Below, one piece after another: positions 12,301 through 24,300 of a stretch of 64,000 bases of DNA (position 1 is its first letter; each line of letters starts with the position of its first letter). The notes beneath the pieces are model-generated. The model did no database searches, was not told where the DNA came from, and saw only the letters and a list, made by a program, of their open reading frames with translations. The position numbers were made by a program, and so were the translations under genes. Origin of the DNA: Bolinopsis microptera (Eukaryota > Ctenophora > Tentaculata > Lobata > Bolinopsidae); the NCBI RefSeq assembly GCF_026151205.1, contig NC_087074.1, positions 5,456,001 through 5,520,000 on the forward strand. Reading direction: 5' to 3'.

Positions 12301-15300
12301 ATCATATTATTATGTATCATTAAACTATTTCAGAATGCGAGTGTAACATGAAAGGTTCAACATCAGTTCAGTGTAACTCTGCCGGTCAGTGCCCCTGTCA
12401 GCCTACTGTTCAGGGTCTCAAGTGTGATGAGTGCAAGGTTAGTGACCAAATTAGTGACCAAATTAGCCAACAAATTAGCCAGCAAATAATACCTATTTTT
12501 ACTGAGCTTGGAATTAATTTGTAATGATTTTCTCCTGCAGCCTGGTTTCTTCAACTTCATGGATGGTGGATGTGAGCCTTGCAACTGTAACGAGTACGGA
12601 GTAGTTGATCCGGACGCACCGTGTAATCCGATTTCCGGACAGTGTAGCTGTATTGACGGACAGACCAGGATCAACTCCCGGACTTGTGACGGGTGTCCTA
12701 AGGGGTACTTCATGCTGGATGCCACCACCTGCCAAAGTATGTTTTGTTCTGTTGCATTCACTTCTTTTCTACATTTTCTTTCAGATTTTAGGATAATGCA
12801 TCTCTGTCATAAAATAAGCTCTGTCGGCAATTTTAACAACCACGCCATTTCCTGACGTCAATATATTATTCAGGTTGCGGATGTCATCCCTACGGCTCAT
12901 CAGATGACAGTGAGTGTAGCCTGTACGAGGGTCAGTGTGACTGTGGAGCTAATGTAGTCGGGACAAAGTGCGACCAGTGCGGTGTAAGTGTTTAACTTTT
13001 AGCAAATCACAAGACCAGCAAAACTAAATATTTACGACATTTGTACAAGTCCCCTCGATCACCACTCTCTTTTAAGTGCTAAGAACTAACCCTCACTCTC
13101 CACCACAGCCAGGTTTCTACGGTCTGAACCTGGTTGGTATCCAGGAATGTCAGTCCTGTGAGTGTGACCCTGAGGGGTCTCTGAACGCCGTGTGTGACAC
13201 GTTCGGACAGTGCCAGTGTAAGGAGGGGTACGGTACTCTCAACAGCAGGACCTGTGAGGGCTGCCCTGATGGCATGTACGTCCAGGATGGAGTCTGTGTT
13301 CGTAAGTCTGCTTTATTATCAGAGTTATTAAAGTTCTGGGTAGCTTGGATCTTCTGATAAAACAATAATATTTTGCATATTTGTGTTTATTTTTAACTCG
13401 TAAAAACAAAAAAGTTATCGGGAGCTACTGAGCTACTTTCCTCTCTGTTAAAACTGTTTTGTCCCGCAGCTTGTGGTTGTGATCCCCGAGGGGCTCTCTC
13501 TCAGTCTTGCAGACCTGATGGTACCTGCTCCTGTGGACCCAACGTGGACTCTGCTAAGTGTGATCAGTGCTCAGTAAGTCCCTTCAACCTGCTACCTTCA
13601 CTTTATCTGTTAGACCCGATCTACATCTAAATTACATCAGTGAAATTTATCAATAAACGTCCAACTGTAAACCTACAAAACCTTTTCCCCTCAGAGTGGC
13701 TACTTCTTCGGAGATCAGAACCTGGTGGGATGTATCGAGTGTGGGTGTGATAACACCGGTACACTTGGAGCCAGTGGAGAGTGTAACACCAACACCGGAC
13801 AGTGCAGCTGTTTGGAGGACCCTACTATCTACTTCATCGACCCCCGGAGATGTGAACCTTGTGGAGAGAACCAGTTTGCCAAGAATGGCAGGTGTACAGG
13901 TGAGCTTTACTCAACTTTTGAAATATTTTGTGACTGGATATATTTTGCTTGTGTTTTCGTTTTATGGCCGTTTTTAGGTTTTTTAATTACTAAACTATTT
14001 TCTCTCGCTAGATTGTGGCTGTCACCCAACCGGATCTGTGGATCTGCAGTGTGACTTTGAGAGTGGTCAATGTCTGTGCGAAGAAGGAGCGTATGGTATC
14101 AAGTGTGACGCTTGCCAGGTTAGCGTTGTTTTAATAGCTCAATCCATCTCGAAACATCTCCCATTTATTGTTTCCCGCTTCCTCCTCCAACTAATTTAAA
14201 CAACATAACTTTAAAGAAGAAGCATTTACCTACTACTAATACAGTAACTAGCTTAAATGAAATTGAGCAGCAATTAAGGAATCGTTTACGACGATTTTAA
14301 AAACAATCAGAAATAGTACAGAGATTCAATAAAACAAATGAAAATAAAGCAGTCTTCGTTCGAGCGCTGGTATATTAAGCTTTAATGCTCCCTTCGGAAA
14401 GTAACTTGCAAACCCTTTAACTCTTAAATCATAAACAGAAGTCTCCTTATAATAACTTAGTATCGCTACCTACGCAATAACCAAACAAAATGACTAAATA
14501 TTAACAGTATGTGGTAGCACTGGTTGGCCTTGTTTTCGCTTTAACTTTCCCCTCGGACATGATATTAGTGAGAACAGTGTTCGGACATGCAAACGTGTTC
14601 GGCACCTCATTACCCTTTATAATCCCCCGGAGAACATCTCTCCAGTACCACCTAATGTTCCGACTCCTCACAATGAAGATGAGTGGGTTGACACAGCTGT
14701 TAGCAATAGCCAGCCCGGTAGTGAGCAGGTACATGATTCTCCAGCCTTCCTCCTGGAATCTGTTCATGATGATGTCCCCCAGAGTGACCTCCTGGAACAG
14801 GAAACTGAGGATTAGGACGGTTCTGGGGAGGAAACAGAGGACTGTACTACTTGTCAGGAGAATAACTGTCACAGCACCTGCTCTCTTCTCCTTAATATAA
14901 GGAGTTTCCTCCTGGCTTGCTCCTCCTTTCCTCCGCAGAAGTTCGAGGCCGGTGAGAATGCAGCTGACCAGTGTGGGGATGAGAGGGAGGCAGGTGGAGA
15001 TGAGCTCGTAAGTGAAGATAAGGATCCCGCTCTTCAGGTCCACTGTGCCCGCTCTGAAGCTGACTTGGTCCGCCACATCTACACTGCCTGGGGGTAAAAA
15101 TTAATTATTAATTATTATTAGCCACTTAACTTGAAACATGTTTCCCTCTTGAGTTTAAAGTACCCACCAATGCGGAAGATCAGGGTAGCTTTGTAAGCCA
15201 GATGAGGGTCATCACACAGCCAGAAGGGTAACACGAACATGACCACACAGAGGAAGAGGTACCCCACTAGGGAGGCGGACACCGCGTGTCTGTTCAGGAC

Positions 15301-18300
15301 TCGGAAGGGACTCCGCACTAGCATGCACCTGCTCACGCTCATCAGTGTGAACTGGAACAAACTGAACCGCATCTGGGGAGATGGGGTGATAAGCGATAAA
15401 ATAGGGGATAACTAGAATAGGGGATAACTATTATAGCTTTATAGGATAAAAATGATATTATGACCTGATATCGTGTTTTCATTGGATCCACCAGGACGAA
15501 GCAACCAAATAAATGGAACATTATACTGGGCTATACAGTGTATAGCCCAGTATTATAGTATACAGAACACTCACCACAACATTGTACATCATGGATATGA
15601 CTTTGAAGAAGAAGAAGGATTTGTTGACAACGCTGGTAAGTTTAATAGCCCGGAAACTGATGAGGTTCTGGAAAGTGCCGAGGACGGTGCAGTTGATGAA
15701 GTCTGTGGTACAGAGCACCACGAACAGCAGGGTCGGCACGTCCTTTATGTTCTTGTTTCGGAGCAGGAAGATTATAATGAGGAGGTTTGTTGAAGAGCCT
15801 ACCAGTGTGAAGAGTAGGTTGATTCCGCCTATATACAGCTGAGACAGAAGATTATACAGTTTATGAAAATAAAACATAAGAACTAAGAAACTTGTTTTAT
15901 CATTTCAAGCGGTTTAACCAGAAAATAACAATTTCATGGAAGTGCAGAGCCGTAACTCTAAAATACTTAAATTCCTTGAAATGTTAGGCTGTTTAACACT
16001 ATATGTTGCTATCACCATAGCAACACATAGCAACTTTACCTCTTTAGGATCCTCAACAATAGATTCATAGCGGTCAGAATCTTCTAAGAACTCGTCATGG
16101 TTACTGATGTGACAGTAGGAAACTCCTGACATGATGGTTTCATTTGCCATACCCCTGCAATATCTGGAGTAGAAGAGATAAACTTTACAGCGATAGTTTG
16201 ATTAAGTAGTGCAAGTTTGAGACACTGGAACAGTAAGAACTCGGTAAACAGTGCAAAGCGATAATGTCTAGTCCTGGTACAGGCTACGGAGGTAATGGAT
16301 TTTGAACTATAATGGTAGCAGCCAATATAAGAGCTCATTACATCATTATTATAGGGAACATAATATGGTCAAGTTGGTTACCCCAAGCGTTCAATATTTG
16401 AATGAATGAACAAAATTACACATATTTCGGTTCGGGTTAATGACTTCATCAAAATTAAAATAAATCCATCAGTTTTCAATATTTTTGCATGAAATTTTCG
16501 GAATCGATTAAGAATTGCATTTCAAGCTTATTATGGGCAGCGATTTTGTATTTAGACCTCCAAAAAGATAAGGATATAGGACATATGAAAGTATATCCCC
16601 GCCCTCAAAACAGGAAAAAACCTACATTTTTATAAAAACCTACATTTTTATTAAAGTATATAAATATACTTTAATATGCCCCCCCCCCCCCCCCCCAAGT
16701 AAGCGAAATGCTTTATCAATTATACTGCATTGATTAAATTGATAGAGTTAGCGAGTGAAGTTTCTCGTTCAATCACAAATATATTAAAGAACTTGAAACT
16801 AAATGCAAACGGTATTTATACGAGACAAATAAACCGGATTCATGAAACTTTAATGAATCTGATGACAACTAATTAAGATTTCGTGTCATAACCCGGGACA
16901 GGTAGGTACAACGTCAGCACCTTATTAAGAAGTTTCTAAAGAATAGCGAGTTATTCAGTTCCCCGGTTAACTCGCACTTTAGTTTCTAACTTCAATAAAG
17001 GTTTTTAGAAAATCGAGCGTTTTATCCCCTTATTAGAGAAAAATATCAGCCAGCTTGGTGCTACAAGTCTCTCTAAATAACTTATTACGCGCATGAAGCA
17101 GCTGACAATTCGCCCACGTGCTGATTCTTCATGCTCAATTACTGGTTACGACTACCTTTTTATCAGGGAGATCATCCAGGCATGTTATCTGGTGAAGGGG
17201 TGACGTAAAGTACAGTTTTTCAAATGTATGGAGGAATCGCAATACATCTACCACGAACTTAAAAGGAGACGTTATTCGAAATAAAATACACTTTGTGTTT
17301 CGCTCATAAAGCTCATCCTTAAAATAACGGTCTCTTGTGCTTCAATAGTCAGCACTATTCAACACATACAACGTATTTTTGTTTTGCTAACAAAATTGAC
17401 CAGATTGTGAGATATTCTCAGATCAGACACACTAAAAACTGATCCATTGTCCTTGTCTTGGGAACGAATCAATGGTGACAAGCAGTGCGATCTACAATCT
17501 TCATAATCAGACCATAGTTTTAATTTTCATTGTCTAAAATTGCAAACATGTGTTCAAAATCTAGGTAAACTATAGGTAAAAATATAATATTAATCAGTCT
17601 TGTAGATCTAACCAGTATTTTTGTTGTCCTCTCAAAAACCTGGTTCAAATAATGTAGTTCAGGACGGTTACACAGATAAGTACTTTCGTAACCGTGTCGG
17701 TATAGAGACAAAATATATTGATCACATTACGTCGTTCATCCTTAATAAACATGATATTTGCACTAGTCGCTCTCAGGGTTGTCAGACATGTCAGAGATAC
17801 CAGACTTCATTAAGTGGTACCGGGAGTACTGTTAAATTGTACAGGACAAATTTTAATGGTTGCGTTCAAAATATTGCGTGAAAGGAGACAGCAAACTGTT
17901 ATAATTCCTGGAACTATTTGGTCATTCTCTCTGCTGAAAGCGGAAACGACTGATAGCAGTCGAAGTTAGCAATCTCACGTAGATGATCCACTCTGTAAGA
18001 AGATTAGGAGACAGCTGCGTTCTCTATAAAATGTTTAGGCAGAACAGTTTAAAGTTTCGACAGAAAAAAATGCTTGTTCTTAATCGGGGACTTAACAGTT
18101 GTGTGCCTTTGGATAGTATAGATACTAGTGAACTGGTATCTACAGATAAGATAAAAATCAGCGAGTATAATGATTCAGATTGTTATCAAAACAAGACTAT
18201 TAACATAATATTAAAAAAATCAGAGAAACGGCAGAGAAAAACAAAATCCTACAATGAAATCATGCAAATTAGTAGCTGGACGCTGAATCAGCTAATAATT

Positions 18301-21300
18301 ACGATTGGGGCAACAGAGAATTATAGAATTTGCACGAATCATCGAGGGTGGTCCACAATCAAACATCTAAAGATAGACGGCAGGTCACAAATAGCCCGTA
18401 GTCGTTCAGTGCAGATAGATCTAAATCAGGGGGGGTGTCAGGACCGTGTATGTCAGGTCAATCTCAGCCTCCTGACTCAGACCGTATCATTCCATTAAAT
18501 GCACCCGTTCTCCGTGGCTTGGTCGCAACTACCCAATATCTAAGTAAAGATATACGAGGATTTAAGAGAAACGATATCAAGCTAAGAGACATGTGAGCTG
18601 TGACAAATGTGTTTAAATCAGCGGGAGAGTTGGTACATGGAGCGAGGTCAATTAGGTGGCTGTTGGTAGATATTTGATGTTGCATTGCAATTACACGTGG
18701 GACAGGTTGATTATCCAACTTTCTAACAGAGTACAAACCTACCACAAGATCACGCACAGATCGTCTTTCAAAGCAACGCAAACAAGGCTACTAGCCGAGG
18801 AAATGAGACATTTTGACATTTCGACTAATAACGATACTGGCCACGGGGAAATGAATTAAAAGAAACCTCTCTGTTAAAACAAACACCGGTCTAGGTTTGA
18901 GGTACTAACCTTTATTCGCTTATTCGTTTAACTTTAACCTCAAATCTTACTTGTTCGATTATGTTAGACCATGCTATAAAATACAGCCTTGGTATAATTC
19001 CCAATAAGAAAAGAGGTTTTCAAAAGCTAGTTAATAGTGGGTCAATTCAAAACTTTCAAAAAGAATATTGATCGAAATATCTCGGTAGTCAAAATTCTCC
19101 AAAGTGTGCGTTTTGAGTCGCGTTTTAAGCGCGCAAATTGTCGCTTCTTTAAGTTTTAAGGCTTCTTGCGACATAGGGTCGTGATCTTGTGAGGTTTCTA
19201 TATGAAATTGCACAGAAATGAAGCTGTACATCCACTAAATGCCATTAAAATTTACCTCTAAAATTGATTCAAAAATATTGAAATGAAGCCCCAAAATCTA
19301 CCAAAATGGTACCAGATAGAATTGCATTTTTCGTGGGACCATCGTGACAAAATATTTAAAAATGAGTAAAAGTAATAGTCTAACCCTCTCTACCGCAGGA
19401 CGGATACTTCGACCTAAGCCAGGGATGTCTGCCCTGCAACTGCGACGTTAAGAACACTATAGGAGAGGACCCCAGGTGTAGCTCGGACGGACAATGTCTG
19501 TGTATCCCCGGACTCGCCTACACGGACTCTACCAAATGTACCACGTGCCTAGAAGGAACTTACCAGAGCGAAGGACAATGCTTACGTGAGTTGTATATTA
19601 CTATTAATATAGACTACCAACTTTTAGGGCAATAGATACGGGAGTTGTTTAGTGCTACGATATTAATAATCGGGACGTTCCTCATTAATAACCACTAATG
19701 AAGGAGGTTGCAACTTGCTGCACAGTGCTCTGACAGAATTACCTCTGAATTACTTCTAAAATATTGTGGTAATGTGAACGAAACCTTTATATCGTCCCTT
19801 ATATAGCCCCGGGTGAGGTCAATAGTAGTCGCTGATAATTAGATATTGATAGGTCACGGAATATTTGGTTGTCTTATATATACGTATATACAAGACAACC
19901 TAATCTAGAACCTAATATAGTGGAGCAGGAACATTGAACCTAAATAATGGTACCAGACATCAACATAGTGGTACTTGCAGTCAAAATTTACGGACACACT
20001 GGGTACGATAACCCTTGATTCAATAATGGTACCATTATCCGAATCAATACGCAAAACAGCCAAGACACAGCCATTTCAGCAGAAACTGCTTTGATTAACC
20101 TGCCGTAGCTTTATTATACCGCAGCCGAGAAAAGCGGGCCCTAGAGAATCCCACCTTTTAGTGGACAATTCTACTGCAATTTCACGGTTTTAGCGAGGCC
20201 AGGTTTTCTATTAGTTAAGAGCCTGTTTTTAATTACCAGCGTTGACGATGCAAAGAAGGCGCATACCAGAAGTAATATAGTGTAGCGTAACGAGTAGTTA
20301 AGACAAGAATATAATTTATGGGACCATCTGTGAATTAATAGAGAACTGGTTACAAAACTTTCTTATTGTGACCGGAGCTGTAAACTTGTTTCACAAGTAC
20401 AATGTACAAGTAACAGTACCTGAGTAGTGAGTACCAGTAATTACATATAACTAGTGGCTGAATGGTACCAGCTACACAAGTACAATGTACAAGTACCAGT
20501 ACCTGAGTAGTGAGTACCAGTAATTACATATAACTAGTGGCTGAATGGTACCTGCTACACAAGTACAATGTACAAGTACCAGTACCTGAGTAGTGAGTAC
20601 CAGTAATTACATTTAACTTGTGGCTGAATGGTACCTGCTACACGGAGTACATTGTACAAGTACCAGTACCTGAGTAGTGAGTACCAGTAATTACATTTAA
20701 CTTGTGGCTGAATGGTACCTGCTACACGGAGTACATTGTACAAGTACCAGTACCTGAGTAGTGAGTACCAGTAATTACATTTAACTTGTGGCTGAATGGT
20801 ACCTGCTACACGGAGTACATTGTACAAGTACCAGTACCTGAGTACCAGTAATTACATTTAACTTGTGGCTGAATGGTACCTGCTACACGGAGTACATTGT
20901 ACAAGTACCAGTACCTGAGTAGTGAGTACCAGTAATTACATATAACTTGTGGCTGAATGGTACCAGCTACACAAGTACATTGTACAAGTACCAGTACCTG
21001 AGTAGTGAGTACCAGTAATTACATATAACTAGTGGCTGAATGGTACCTGCTACACAAGTACAATGTACAAGTACCAGTACCTGAGTAGTGAGTACCAGTA
21101 ATTTCATTTAACTTGTGGCTGAATGGTACCTGCTACACGGAGTACATTGTACAAGTACCAGTACCTGAGTACCAGTTATTACATATAACTATTGGCTGAA
21201 TGGTACCTGCTACACGGAGTACATTGTACAAGTACCAGTACCTGAGTACCAGTTATTACATATAACTAGTGGCTGAATGGTACCTGCTACACGGAGTACA

Positions 21301-24300
21301 TTGTACAAGTACCAGTACCTGAGTACCAGTTATTACATATAACTAGTGGCTGAATGGTACCTGCTACACGGAGTACATTGTACATTGTACATTGTACATT
21401 GTACATTTTACAATGTACAATGTGCAGCTACACGGAGTACAAAGTCCCTAGTGCTCCTGATTTTAACGACTAACGAGTATTTTATTGTTCAATGAAACAG
21501 ATGGAATGGTATTGTCTTGAGAATTTACCTTTTAAAAAGAAAGTATACATCGACTTTTGACTTTTAACATAAATCAAATGGGTTGAATTATGGTGGTAAG
21601 TAAATTGTTTAATTTAGGTAGAAAATTAAAACAATATAAGCAAGAATATAAAAAAACAAGACTCTTTAAAGGAAACAATATCCTTTGTTCATGGCAAAAC
21701 TTTAATGGGTCGAGTTACTGTATAAAACACATCCACTTGACTCCTGGAGGCTGTTTGACTCAGGTCTCAGATATACCCTATCTGACCAATGTAACATATA
21801 AACCCAGGATGCACTACATGAAGAATTCGTTGTAACTTTGTTTGAAAAGCATTAATATCATTAGTGATTAGGCTCCTGGTCGAATAGATGCTAACATATA
21901 AGTTATACGGTACATAAAACAATAAATTCGCATGTTTTGTTCGTTATATGATATAACAAAACATGCGAATTTATTGTTTTATGTACCGTTGGAGAACCGA
22001 TCGATCTGACATCGGCAATTTTTTAATAATGTGGTGTTTTTAATATTTTTGAGACCGTATAAATACGTCCTTTTTTATTTCATTTCATTTCGTAATAACC
22101 AATAGTAGGGCAGGGGCCAGGGCACCAAGCCATGTGCAATAATCTCTAAAAGTACCATGATGTTTTATTTACCCATCGAGCAATATACTTGAAGCTAGAA
22201 TCGTTACAGGTGCCAGGTGCCTGCACCATAAACCATTCGAGATTGGATTAAAACTGGTCAGGAAATGAAAGCCCTCTTTTGTTTACGGCCCTTTATTCAC
22301 CGCAACGTTCTATTCATTAACCCTAAACGCGAGCTAGCTTTCGTACAAAGTGCAGGTGTGTTCTCCCAATTTAAGTGTGGTGTAACAATAACCCCTAGTG
22401 GTTTTGATCTTTCACACATGGTGGAACATGATGTTCTTAAATTTCTTTTTTGGTCGATATACAAGAACTATCGCTGAAATCCATCAATAAGCATCAGAAT
22501 TAACTGCCGGCCCTAGCCTGAGAAACTTCTTTTTGGGAAACCCATAAAATGCAGAAATTGGCTAAGCTGTGATAAAATTGTTAAAAACCTTCAATTCTGG
22601 ACTGGGCTTAAGCAGAAAATGGATGAGCTGCAATCTGCATCTGCGTTGATACCAACCATAAACTATTGCTTTCCGAAATATAGTGGAAAAAAGCTTGCAA
22701 TGCGGTTTATTTCTTGTCAATTATTAGAATTATGGTATAATTATAATCAATTTAATTAATAGACGAGCTGTGGGTCGTTCTCCTCTCTACGTGATTATCA
22801 CCGGTTATAGTAATAATTATCAACTATTTATCTCATCAGTAGGCGAGAAACTAGCTGTCCTTATACTCTTGACATACGATTTCTTAATTCTTATTATGTT
22901 GAAGCTTTGAAGGATAATTATCAATTGCTGACAATATTATTAACTAATTACTATTTACTAATTACTAATTACTAATTATTAATTACCCCGCAGCTTGTGA
23001 CTGTAACATGGGAGGCTCTGTCAGCGGAGTGTGTGATAAGACTAGTGGGCAGTGTGAATGTCTGAGCAAGGTCACCGGACGCAGTTGTGACCAGTGCCAG
23101 GTAGGACAAAACACTAACCCCCCCCCCCCAACACCCACAACATCCACACCCCGGACCCCAGCCCCCCCCCCCCCCCCCCCCACAACACTTGAACAATAAG
23201 AACACCACTAAACTAATACATATTATATCTGTAAAGACATATAATTTATAGTCGACAAAACGGGTTCTGGGGTTAAATTACGTTAGGTTCGGAGTACGTC
23301 GTAGTTAGAGTTATTGTAAGAGTATTGTAAGGTTTGGTCAGAGCATTGGTTATGAAGTCTGACGGGATATTGGAGACTCCAACTTGGAGTTAGTAACTAA
23401 CTGAATGGGGCTTTTTTCGGCTACCGGACAATTGAATCCAATTAAGACAATTTAGACTAACCCTAACTTTAACCCTAACCTTAACCCTAACCTTAACCCT
23501 AACCTTAACCTTAACCCTAACCCTAACCCTAACCCTAACCCTAAGTCCTAACCAACTAAGCTAATTGGTTAGTGGGAACTAGGTTCAATTGGGTCAAGTT
23601 GTCGAAATACCCCCAGCACTTCATCACCAACTCAACCCGGAAGTAAACCCTCCTTTTCAGGGTGATACATACGGAGTGAACTCAGGAGAGGGATGCTCAC
23701 CTTGCAACTGTAACCCCGAGGGTACAGAGGGAAGGAGCACAGCATGTGATCACGTGACCGGACAGTGTGACTGTATTGAAGGGCAAAACAGGTGAGGGAT
23801 GTTTATATTGTTATACGACTGCGGTTGTGTTAGTAGCAGTGCCGTTATTTTAATTTTTAATGATGACACTCTTGAGTGTCTATTCTGATGTTCTGCAGAT
23901 GTTGTATATATATATGAAAATGATTTTACTCATTTGTAGTGCGTCAAACTCTTTCGTCTGATTATTGAACTAATATCACCTTCGGTTTTATCAGTTATAT
24001 AATCACAGTGCTACAAAGTTGTGAGATCATCGTACATAATCTAGGCGATTATCTTTAGTGGGATTTTGATAAGATGACCAGTCTTACTCCTAATTTCGCT
24101 ACAGTTATGAAGAATTCCCATTCCAGTGTTATCGTGTAATCTGTATAGTCCGTAGGGGGGATGTTTTCATATTATCACATTAATTAAGGGGGAATGGTTT
24201 TCTATAGTAATAAATGCGAAGTGACAACCAGTTGTAACTAAGAACAGCTACCAAGTAACAAGTAATAAATACAAAGTTCAAGCGATTTGTAACAAGTAAC

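Noticed and set aside
17983-18498. 171-codon plus-strand frame in the large gene A intron
   Set aside because: No recognised domain, no signal, AT-driven composition, no promoter or splice partners seen. Could be a remnant but is not supported.
21590-21835. 81-codon frame after the 83-bp minisatellite
   Set aside because: Short, AT-rich, no domain and no splice support.
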